A stretch of DNA of 5,396 nt. It comes from Gammaproteobacteria bacterium (GTDB taxonomy: Bacteria > Pseudomonadota > Gammaproteobacteria > Steroidobacterales > Steroidobacteraceae). The notes below the pieces were generated by a model. The model was not told where the DNA came from and did no database searches. It saw only the letters and a list, made by a program, of their open reading frames with translations. The stretch spans positions 1-5,396 of the forward strand of contig JASHYG010000059.1 in assembly GCA_030043215.1 (NCBI GenBank), in the 5' to 3' direction. A program made the translations under genes and the position numbers. How positions within the stretch are numbered: position 1 is the first letter of the stretch; each line of letters starts with the position of its first letter. Below are positions 1 to 5,396 of this stretch, piece by piece.

Positions 1-294
1 ATACTCGGCCATCTCGCGCAGGTAGGTGTCGCTTTGCAGAGCGACGAGGTAGGTCATCATCGCAAAATGGCGGCGGCCGTCTCGAAAGCCGCGCAGCTGG
101 TTGAGCAGGTACCCGGCCGGCTTGCCGGCGATGCGCGGGTAGTAGCCGTCCCTTCTTGCCTGACCTCTCTCGCCATGGCAGGCCATGCACGGCTGCACGC
201 GCTGGTCGATGGAGTCGAGCGGACGCGGCGGCACGTCGGCGGCGCGGGCGCAGCCGACTGCGATCGCCGCAATCCACATAAGCTGGACTCTCAA
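1..294 (-). CDS. Secreted class I cytochrome c, N-terminal part (runs off the left edge)
   Basis: Probably a small periplasmic electron carrier. Seen: 98 codons are open from a TTG at 294 to base 1, with no stop, so the C-terminus is missing. Residues 1-19 form a short hydrophobic signal peptide ending in an Ala-Arg-Ala type cleavage site. The haem c attachment motif is C36-M-A-C39-H40, followed by G41-E. The segment RIAGKPAGYLLNQLRGFRDG (about 54-73) and the Met pair M79-M80 match the region before and around the sixth haem ligand in cytochrome c4/c553-like proteins; one of these Met residues is the likely axial ligand. Start choice: an AGAGGAG ribosome site lies about 10 bases before the TTG, while an in-frame ATG at 279 is 25 bases away from it and would shorten the signal peptide. 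The gene starts 25 bases after the ABC gene stop, so it is probably in the same transcript. Whether it has one or two haem domains cannot be told here, and its redox partner is unknown. Confidence 0.85.
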   Translation of the reverse strand, partial: MRVQLMWIAAIAVGCARAADVPPRPLDSIDQRVQPCMACHGERGQARRDGYYPRIAGKPAGYLLNQLRGFRDGRRHFAMMTYLVALQSDTYLREMAEY

Positions 295-319
295 GCCGCG
301 TGGTCTCCTCTGCAGCGCG

Positions 320-2137
320 TCAGCCCGGCTGCATGGCGGCTCCCCCGAGGGGGCGGCTCCGGGAGAGCCGGCGAGTGGCGGGGTCGGTGGTGAGATGCAG
401 CACGCGCGTGAATACGCTGTCGTGCGTCCGCGTGGTGCCGACATGAATGACACCCGTCGCCTTCAGGTCGTGGGCGAGCACGTCGATCACGCGCGCAAGC
501 GTCCGCCCGTCGAGCGAGCCGAGGACGTCATCCAAGATCGCCCACGCCGGCGCGTGCAGCACGATGCGGGCAAAGGCGAGAGCCTGTTGCTCGTCGGTGC
601 TCAACGCTTGATCCCATCCGCGAGCCTGATCGAGCGCCGGCGTGAGCCGCTCCAGGCCGAGCCGCGAGAGAGCGTGGGCGAAGGCGGCCTCCCCGAAGCG
701 CTCGACCGCGCGCGGGTATGCGAGCACTTCCCGCAAGGTGCCGGGGGGCATGTAGGGTGCGCGCGGCACATACAGGATCTCCTCCCCCTTCGGCCGCGCA
801 ATGTGCCCGGCACCCCACGGCCAGAGGCCCGCGAACGCGCGAAAGAGCAGCGTCTTGCCCGCGCCCTGCTCTCCGAGGACGAGGACGCGCTCGCCGGGCT
901 CGAGCTCGATGCTCTGCTCCTTGAGCTTCGTGCAGCCGCCCGGAGAGGCGATCTCCAGGTGGTCGAGAGAGATGCGCCCCGGAGCGCCCTCGAGAAGGTT
1001 GATCCGGCTCTCGGAGCGGTGCAGCTCGTCGGTGGTGAGCACCGCGCTCCGGAAGTTCGCCACCCGCAGCAGGGTCGCGCGCCAATCGGCGATGGTGCTG
1101 AAATTATCGACGAACCAGCGCAGCGAGGACTGGACCTGATTGAAGGCGCCCGCCGCCATCATGAGCCCGCCGAAGGACAGGTCGCCTGCGAAATAAAGTG
1201 GCGCCGCGGCGAGGATCGGCGCGACGATCGTGAACCAGCCGTAGCCGGCGGTGATCCAGGTGAGCTGGGTGAGACCCGTCACGAGAGCCCGCATGGCGGT
1301 GAGCACCTGCGCGAGATCCAGCTCGAGGTGCCGCGCCTCGTCGGCCTCGCCGCCCGCGAGCGCAATGGCGTCGATATGCTCGTTGACGCGCACGAGCGAG
1401 AAGCGCAGGGCCGCCTCGCGGGCGTAGCGCTCCGCGTTGCGGGCGATGAGGCCGCGCCCCGCCCAGTAGGAGAGGAGCGACGCGGAGCCTGCGTAGAAGA
1501 CAGCCGCCCAGACCATGTAGCCCGGCATCGAGACGACGTGCCCGCCGATGCGGGCGCTGAATGCGCTCGAGAGGCTCCACAGCACGCCGACAAATGCCGC
1601 GAGCAGCATCGAGGCCTGCAGCAGTCCGATGCCGAGATCCCCGGAAAGCTCGGTGAGATGGCGCGCATCCTCGTGCATGCGCTGGTCGGGATTGACGCCG
1701 ATCGGTCCCGCATGCGCGAGGTGGAAGGCGCGGCGCGGGAGCATCCAGTCCTCGATGAGGTCGTGGACGAGGCCCTGGCGGAGCTTGAGTTTCAGCATCT
1801 CGCCGAGCCACCGCTGCGCGACGTTGAGCACCAGGAGCGCTCCTGCGATGACGACGAAGACTCCGAGCTGCGTCAGAAACCCTCTGAGGTCGCGGTGCGA
1901 CAGGGCGTCGTAGAACGGACTGTTCCAGCGGTTGAGGCGGATCTGGCCGTAAGCCGTCGCCGCAACGACGAGGAAGACTCCGCCCGCGAGGACAAAGAGC
2001 GTGTTGCGCACGGGCGAGGCCCACAGGGCCCGCACCATCATCCAGAGCTGGGAAGCGAGGTCGGAATGGGCGGTCGCCTCGACCTCGGGCGTGGCGCCAG
2101 CTCCGGAAGCGGCGCCGGGTGGCGACTGATCTGTCAT
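320..2137 (-). CDS. ABC transporter fused permease/ATPase, YddA / SbmA-BacA / ABCD-like, with degenerate ATPase motifs
   Basis: Half-size ABC protein of 605 residues in the inner membrane; substrate unknown. Seen: hydrophobic segments at about 45-63, 87-105, 167-188, 207-225, 297-316 and 322-336 form a membrane domain. It carries the NPDQR motif (149-153) typical of the YddA/peroxisomal ABCD-like group. The nucleotide-binding domain spans about 385-585. Walker A is GEQGAGKT (422-429) with Lys428 intact, followed by the family-like FAGLWPWGAG. Several key positions differ from the family: the Q-loop has Arg459 (VPRAPYMPPGTL) instead of Gln, the signature is LSTDEQQ (512-518) with Asp515 instead of Gly, Walker B is AWAILDD (531-537) with Asp537 instead of the catalytic Glu, and the H-loop has Thr568 (VGTTR) instead of His. 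The frame is intact, so this is not simple decay. The start is an ATG preceded by a weak AAGG eight bases upstream and lies 24 bases after the DUF3096-like gene. The family assignment is firm; ATP hydrolysis is doubtful. Related proteins transport peptides, cobalamin or fatty acyl compounds, which does not settle the substrate here. Confidence 0.9.
   Translation of the reverse strand: MTDQSPPGAASGAGATPEVEATAHSDLASQLWMMVRALWASPVRNTLFVLAGGVFLVVAATAYGQIRLNRWNSPFYDALSHRDLRGFLTQLGVFVVIAGALLVLNVAQRWLGEMLKLKLRQGLVHDLIEDWMLPRRAFHLAHAGPIGVNPDQRMHEDARHLTELSGDLGIGLLQASMLLAAFVGVLWSLSSAFSARIGGHVVSMPGYMVWAAVFYAGSASLLSYWAGRGLIARNAERYAREAALRFSLVRVNEHIDAIALAGGEADEARHLELDLAQVLTAMRALVTGLTQLTWITAGYGWFTIVAPILAAAPLYFAGDLSFGGLMMAAGAFNQVQSSLRWFVDNFSTIADWRATLLRVANFRSAVLTTDELHRSESRINLLEGAPGRISLDHLEIASPGGCTKLKEQSIELEPGERVLVLGEQGAGKTLLFRAFAGLWPWGAGHIARPKGEEILYVPRAPYMPPGTLREVLAYPRAVERFGEAAFAHALSRLGLERLTPALDQARGWDQALSTDEQQALAFARIVLHAPAWAILDDVLGSLDGRTLARVIDVLAHDLKATGVIHVGTTRTHDSVFTRVLHLTTDPATRRLSRSRPLGGAAMQPG
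338..369. repeat. Imperfect inverted repeat in the 3' end of the ABC gene
   Basis: The arms GGCTCCCCC (338-346) and GGGAGAGCC (361-369) pair with one mismatch around a 14-base centre. A 9-base direct repeat, GGCGGCTCC, occurs at 335-343 and 352-360, and CCCCC is followed by GGGGG at 342-353. On the minus strand this encodes about residues 590-600 of the ABC protein, a low-complexity tail after the ATPase domain. It could be a REP-like intergenic palindrome absorbed into the end of the gene, or an RNA hairpin before the cytochrome gene. There is no T-run, so it is not an evident intrinsic terminator. Confidence 0.3.
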
Positions 2138-2161
2138 GTTCGCGGCCTTGCGGCGCGCCGG

Positions 2162-2323
2162 TCAGGGGAGCCTGGAGTGCCAGGTGCTCCGGTTCAAGAG
2201 CCCCGTCACGCCGAACACGATCAGATAGATCGCGACGATGAAATTGAGCAGCTGCGGCATGAGGAGGATGAGAATGCCTGCGATGAGCGCCAGCAGCGGT
2301 CCGGTGGACAGATGGATGTTCAT
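2162..2323 (-). CDS. Small two-helix membrane protein, DUF3096-like
   Basis: A 53-residue protein of unknown function. Seen: it starts MNIHLSTGPLLALIAGILIL and has two hydrophobic helices (about 8-21 and 25-43) separated by the short turn M22-PQ. A GVTGLL segment follows, then a short polar tail ending Arg-Leu-Pro. The length, the N-terminal 'GPLLALIAGILIL' pattern and the 'IVAIYLIVFGVTGLL' second helix match what I know of the DUF3096 family of small bacterial inner-membrane proteins. The ATG at 2323 has a strong ribosome site, GGAGAGG, six bases upstream. It is the first gene of the leftward set, with only 24 bases to the ABC gene, so co-transcription and possibly a partnership with that transporter are reasonable inferences. 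The reading frame is real by codon use, ribosome site and hydrophobic pattern; the function is unknown. Confidence 0.82.
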   Translation of the reverse strand: MNIHLSTGPLLALIAGILILLMPQLLNFIVAIYLIVFGVTGLLNRSTWHSRLP

Positions 2324-2466
2324 GGGGTACCTCTCCGGGATGGCGCTCCGAGACTAGCACACCGGCTTGCGGACAAGCCGGCCGGCCCCGGCGCGCCGGG
2401 CGAGCGAGGAGCTTGAACCGAGGAGTCGATTCCCCCACCGCGCGGGACTTCGACTACGATGGGCGA
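2324..2466. promoter_or_regulatory. Divergent intergenic region between the DUF3096-ABC-cytochrome set and the formate dehydrogenase genes
   Basis: This 143-base stretch (89 bases if the formate dehydrogenase beta gene starts at the TTG at 2413) must hold the promoters for both gene sets if neither is read from further away. The ribosome site of the leftward gene lies at its left edge. Its middle is occupied by a run of perfect dyads at 2362-2400. I do not see a convincing sigma-70 -35/-10 pair or a well-spaced sigma-54 site, so promoter positions are not assigned. Confidence 0.5.
2362..2400. repeat. Cluster of three adjacent perfect palindromes
   Basis: Three dyads follow one another. CCGGCTTG (2362-2369) and CAAGCCGG (2374-2381) form an 8-base inverted repeat around CGGA. 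GGCCGGCC (2380-2387) is a perfect 8-base palindrome. CCCGGCGCGCCGGG (2387-2400) is a perfect 14-base palindrome. They sit between the divergent start codons, where a repressor or activator operator would be expected. The first could also fold as an RNA hairpin in either leader transcript. GC-rich DNA yields short palindromes easily, so only the first and third stand out. Confidence 0.45.
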
Positions 2467-4197
2467 ATGAGCGATCGGGAGAGCGCCGAGGATATCGGCA
2501 GGGTACGAAAGTTCGATCACCCCGGCCGCGGGCGCGCACGGGCGCGCCCGTTGCCCAAGGGGCGGCAGGTGGATCCCGTCGCCAAGGTGGCGATCGAGGC
2601 GCTTCTCGCGGGCGGCCCGCGGGATCGTCACTTGCTGATCGAATACCTGCACCGGATTCAGGACACGTACGGGCAGATCTCCGCCGCGCACCTGGCCGCG
2701 CTCGCGGACGTAATGGGTCTCGCCTTCGCCGAAGCGTTCGAGACGGCGACGTTCTACGCTCATTTCGATGTGGTGAAGGAGGGGGCGCGGGATATCCCCT
2801 CGCTCACCGTACGGGTGTGTGACAGCCTCACCTGCGCGATGCTCGGGAGCGAGGCGCTGCTCGCCGCACTCCGGCACGAGCTCGGCGAGGGGGTCCGCGT
2901 CGTACGTGCTCCGTGCGTCGGCCTGTGCGACCACGCGCCGGCCGTCGAGGTCGGACATCACTTTCTCGGGCGCGCGACCGTTGCGAGCGTCAAATCTGCG
3001 GTGAGCCGCGGGGACACGCATCCGCACATCCCGGCGTACATCGGCTACGACGCCTATCGCGAGGCGGGCGGATATCGGACGCTCGAGCGCTTGCGCTCGG
3101 GCGCGCTCACCGCAGATGAGGTTCTGAGAGTCCTGGACGACGGGGCGCTGCGGGGCCTTGGCGGCGCGGGCTTTCCGACCGGGCGCAAGTGGCGCTCCGT
3201 GCGCGGCGAGCCCGGCCCGCGGCTGATGGCGGTCAACGGCGATGAAGGCGAGCCGGGAACGTTCAAGGATCAATACTTCCTCAACACGGACCCGCACCGC
3301 TTCCTCGAGGGCACGCTGATCGGGGCCCACGTGGTCGAGGCGCCGGAGATCTACCTCTACATCCGCGACGAGTATCCGATCTCGCGCCAGATCCTGGCCG
3401 ACGAGATCGCGAAGCTCCCCCCGGGCGGTCCCACGCTCCATCTGCGCCGCGGGGCCGGCGCGTACATCTGCGGCGAGGAATCCTCCCTCCTCGAATCCCT
3501 CGAGGGCAAGCGCGGCCTGCCGCGCCACAAGCCTCCGTACCCGTTCCAGGTCGGCCTGTTCGGCCGCCCGACGCTCATCAACAACGTCGAGACGCTGTTC
3601 TGGGTACGCGACCTGATCGAGCGCGGAGCGGGCTGGTGGAAGAGTCACGGGCGCAACGGCCGCTTCGGCCTGCGCTCGTATTCGGTTTCCGGGCGCGTGA
3701 AGGAGCCGGGGGTGAAGATCGTGCCTGCCGGAGTGACGGTCCGGGAGCTGATCGATGAGTTCTGCGGCGGCATGAGCGAGGGCCACACGCTTGCGGCTTA
3801 CTTGCCGGGCGGGGCCTCTGGAGGGATCCTTCCGGCATCGATGAGCGACATTCCGCTCGATTTCGGCACGCTCGAGAAGTATGGGTGCTTCATCGGCTCG
3901 GCGGCGGTGATCGTGATGTCCGACCAAGACGATGTGCGCGGCGCGGCGCTCAATCTGATGCGCTTCTTCGAGGATGAGTCCTGCGGCCAGTGCACGCCGT
4001 GCCGGGTCGGCACGCAGAAGGCGCGGATGCTGATGGAGCGGGGCGTCTGGGACACGGCGCTCCTCGGCGAGCTGTCCCAGTGCATGCGCGATGCCTCGAT
4101 CTGCGGCCTCGGGCAGGCCGCATCGAACCCCCTGACGAGCGTGATCCGATATTTCCCGGAGTTGTTCTCGCCTGCGCAACGGCTCGCGGCGAAGTAG
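2467..4197 (+). CDS. NAD-dependent formate dehydrogenase beta subunit, fused NuoE-NuoF type (NADH/FMN diaphorase)
   Basis: Takes electrons from the alpha subunit and reduces NAD+ at FMN, in the cytoplasm. Seen (numbering from ATG 2467, 576 residues): the NuoE-like thioredoxin-fold domain at about 35-180 has all four [2Fe-2S] cysteines, C118-x4-C123 and C150-x3-C154. The NuoF-like domain at about 205-570 has the glycine-rich nucleotide motif RGLGGAGFPTGRKW (229-242), the FMN motif GDEGEPGTFKD (258-268) and GAGAYICGEE (329-338). It also has the N3-type [4Fe-4S] site C506-G-Q-C509-T-P-C512 plus C546. It is complete and no key residue is missing. Its length is close to the fused beta subunit of methylotroph FDH1. 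Start: the frame is open back to a TTG at 2413, which would give 594 residues, but the GAGGAG there sits only one base from that codon. The ATG has only a weak ribosome site, so the start is uncertain. NADH dehydrogenase or bidirectional hydrogenase is ruled out by the alpha subunit gene 27 bases downstream. Confidence 0.93.
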   Translation: MSDRESAEDIGRVRKFDHPGRGRARARPLPKGRQVDPVAKVAIEALLAGGPRDRHLLIEYLHRIQDTYGQISAAHLAALADVMGLAFAEAFETATFYAHFDVVKEGARDIPSLTVRVCDSLTCAMLGSEALLAALRHELGEGVRVVRAPCVGLCDHAPAVEVGHHFLGRATVASVKSAVSRGDTHPHIPAYIGYDAYREAGGYRTLERLRSGALTADEVLRVLDDGALRGLGGAGFPTGRKWRSVRGEPGPRLMAVNGDEGEPGTFKDQYFLNTDPHRFLEGTLIGAHVVEAPEIYLYIRDEYPISRQILADEIAKLPPGGPTLHLRRGAGAYICGEESSLLESLEGKRGLPRHKPPYPFQVGLFGRPTLINNVETLFWVRDLIERGAGWWKSHGRNGRFGLRSYSVSGRVKEPGVKIVPAGVTVRELIDEFCGGMSEGHTLAAYLPGGASGGILPASMSDIPLDFGTLEKYGCFIGSAAVIVMSDQDDVRGAALNLMRFFEDESCGQCTPCRVGTQKARMLMERGVWDTALLGELSQCMRDASICGLGQAASNPLTSVIRYFPELFSPAQRLAAK

Positions 4198-4214
4198 GCG
4201 GCAGGCGATGGGCG

Positions 4215-4219
4215 GGTGA
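4215..4219 (+). promoter_or_regulatory. Ribosome binding site deciding the alpha-subunit start
   Basis: GGTGA matches the 3' half of the AAGGAGGTGA consensus and lies five bases before the ATG at 4225. This favours that ATG over the in-frame GTG at 4216, which overlaps the site. Confidence 0.45.
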
Positions 4220-4224
4220 GCGAT

Positions 4225-5396
4225 ATGAGCAGCGAAAAGTCGAACGGCCACGGCGACGTCGAGAGTCCGGCGGCTCCCGCTGTCGTTTTCGAGCTCGATG
4301 GCAGAACCGTGGAAGCCCGGCCCGGGGAGACCCTTTGGGCGGTCGCCGCGCGCCTGGGCACCCACATCCCGCACCTCTGCCACAAGCCGGCGCCGGATTA
4401 CCGGGCGGACGGCAACTGCCGCGCTTGCATGGTCGAGATCGAGGGCGAGCGAGTGCTCGCCGCATCGTGCCGGCGCATGCCCGCTCCGGGCATGAAGGTG
4501 AAGACGGCGACCGAGCGGGCGTCGCAGGCGCGCGCCATGGTGATCGAGCTGCTCGTCGCCGATCAGCCGGCGCGGGCCACTTCCCACGACCCCACCTCGC
4601 ACTTCTGGAGCGAGGCCGACTTCGTCCAGACGACGGCGAGCCGCTTCCCCGCCGCCGAGCGCTGGCAGCCCGACGCGAGCCATCCGGCGATGCGAGTCAA
4701 TCTCGACGCCTGCATCCAGTGCAATCTGTGCGTGCGCGCCTGCCGCGAGGTTCAGGTCAATGACGTGATCGGCATGGCCTATCGCGGCCATGGCTCGAAG
4801 GTCGTGTTCGACTTCGACGACCCGATGGGCCAGTCGACCTGCGTCGCCTGCGGCGAATGCGTGCAGGCTTGCCCGACGGGCGCTCTCATGCCCGCGGCCT
4901 ACCTCGATCAGGAGCAAACCCGCGTCGTCTTTCCGGACCGCGAGGTCAACTCGCTCTGTCCCTACTGCGGTGTCGGCTGCCAGGTCTCCTACAAGGTGAA
5001 GAACGAGAAGGTCATCTACGCCGAGGGACGCGACGGTCCGGCCAACCACAACCGGCTCTGCGTGAAGGGCCGCTTCGGCTTCGACTACATCCACCACCCG
5101 CACCGCCTGACGCAGCCGCTGATCCGGCTCGATCACGTTGGCAAGAGCCCGAACGATCAGGTCGATCCTGCGAATCCCTGGACGCACTTTCGTCCGGCGA
5201 CTTGGGACGAGGCGCTCGCTCGCGCCGCCGGCGGGCTGCAGGCCATCCGCGATGCCAAGGGGAGCAAGGCGCTTGCCGGCTTTGGCTCGGCCAAGGGATC
5301 GAACGAGGAAGCCTACCTGTTCCAGAAGCTGGTGCGGACGGGCTTCGGGTCGAACAACGTCGATCACTGCACCCGGCTCTGCCACGCCTCGTCCGT
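4225..5396 (+). CDS. Formate dehydrogenase alpha (catalytic) subunit, N-terminal 390 residues (runs off the right edge)
   Basis: Should oxidise formate to CO2 at a bis-MGD Mo or W centre and send electrons to the beta subunit. Seen, in order: a plant-type ferredoxin domain (about 20-95) with [2Fe-2S] ligands C52, C65, C68 and C82; two [4Fe-4S] ferredoxin motifs, C163/C166/C169/C173 and C206/C209/C212/C216, the second closing with CPTGA; and the start of the molybdopterin oxidoreductase domain with its own [4Fe-4S] site, C245-x2-C248-x3-C252 and C279. K281 in CVKGRFG is the conserved electron-path lysine. The segment HCTRLCHASSV supplies C386, the predicted metal ligand, followed by H387 as in other formate dehydrogenases. 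The codon for C386 is TGC, so the enzyme is cysteine- and not selenocysteine-dependent. No cysteine lies between C82 and C163, so a NuoG-style His-Cys3 cluster is absent. Family members are about 950-990 residues, so more than half is missing here. The start at ATG 4225 follows GGTGA. It is in an operon with the beta gene. Mo or W cannot be decided from sequence. Confidence 0.95.
   Translation, partial: MSSEKSNGHGDVESPAAPAVVFELDGRTVEARPGETLWAVAARLGTHIPHLCHKPAPDYRADGNCRACMVEIEGERVLAASCRRMPAPGMKVKTATERASQARAMVIELLVADQPARATSHDPTSHFWSEADFVQTTASRFPAAERWQPDASHPAMRVNLDACIQCNLCVRACREVQVNDVIGMAYRGHGSKVVFDFDDPMGQSTCVACGECVQACPTGALMPAAYLDQEQTRVVFPDREVNSLCPYCGVGCQVSYKVKNEKVIYAEGRDGPANHNRLCVKGRFGFDYIHHPHRLTQPLIRLDHVGKSPNDQVDPANPWTHFRPATWDEALARAAGGLQAIRDAKGSKALAGFGSAKGSNEEAYLFQKLVRTGFGSNNVDHCTRLCHASS

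Noticed and set aside
2355..2370. Possible sigma-54 promoter (TAGCAC followed by TTGC)
   Set aside because: The first element should be TGGCAC, and the GG-to-GC spacing is one base too long. Both deviations hit the most conserved positions.
185..2416. A 743-codon open frame on the plus strand opposite the ABC, DUF3096-like and cytochrome genes
   Set aside because: It is antisense to a protein with recognisable ABC motifs and has a highly charged Arg/Glu/Gly-rich composition with no domain. It results from GC-rich third positions leaving few stops in the mirror frame.
1104..2438. A 444-codon minus-strand frame overlapping the DUF3096-like and ABC genes
   Set aside because: It is Arg/Pro/Ala-rich, out of frame with the motif-bearing ABC protein, and a compositional shadow.
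2413..2466. N-terminal extension of the beta subunit from the TTG at 2413
   Set aside because: The GAGGAG is only one base from the TTG, the added 18 residues have no recognisable feature, and the ATG at 2467 gives a length nearer the fused FDH1 beta subunit. It is not excluded.
3990..4763. A 257-codon plus-strand frame spanning the junction of the two formate dehydrogenase genes
   Set aside because: It overlaps the end of beta and the start of alpha in another frame, while both of those carry complete cysteine motifs in their own frames.
5380..5382. Possible selenocysteine at the formate dehydrogenase active site
   Set aside because: The codon is TGC for cysteine, not TGA, and the frame is open with no need for recoding.
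2320..5385. A 1021-codon open frame on the minus strand opposite both formate dehydrogenase genes
   Set aside because: The opposite strand encodes two proteins with every expected cofactor motif. The antisense product is low-complexity, rich in Arg, Ala and Asp, with no recognisable domain.

Overview
The window is GC-rich chromosomal-looking DNA with strongly GC-biased third codon positions. This fits a high-GC proteobacterium that can use formate as an energy source. No species can be named from the sequence alone. There are no tRNA or rRNA genes, insertion sequences, CRISPR arrays or phage genes. Coding density is very high.

The layout is two divergent gene sets around a short intergenic region (about 2324-2466). 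Reading leftward on the minus strand are a 53-residue two-helix membrane protein of the DUF3096 type (2323-2162), a 605-residue ABC permease/ATPase of the YddA/SbmA-BacA/ABCD-like group (2137-320), and the first 98 codons of a secreted class I cytochrome c (294 to beyond base 1). The gaps are about 24 and 25 bases, so these are probably co-transcribed. Reading rightward are the two subunits of an NAD+-dependent, Mo- or W-containing formate dehydrogenase. The first is a beta subunit in which NuoE-like and NuoF-like domains are fused (2467-4197). The second is the N-terminal 390 residues of the alpha subunit (4225 to beyond the right edge), which ends just after its predicted metal-binding cysteine, Cys386.

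In the formate dehydrogenase, the alpha subunit should oxidise formate to CO2 at a bis-molybdopterin-guanine-dinucleotide centre. Electrons should then pass through its iron-sulfur clusters to the beta subunit, which reduces NAD+ at FMN. Having a complete NuoE part inside the beta polypeptide resembles the two-subunit FDH1 enzyme of methylotrophs more than the FdsGBA arrangement with a separate FdsG.

Most of the window is well-understood biology and I do not see a new system. The most unusual observation is that the ABC protein keeps its Walker A lysine but has changed the Q-loop Gln, the signature Gly, the catalytic Glu and the H-loop His. The divergent intergenic region also holds a tight run of three perfect dyads. 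Several very long open frames opposite the real genes are artefacts of the GC-rich codon usage.
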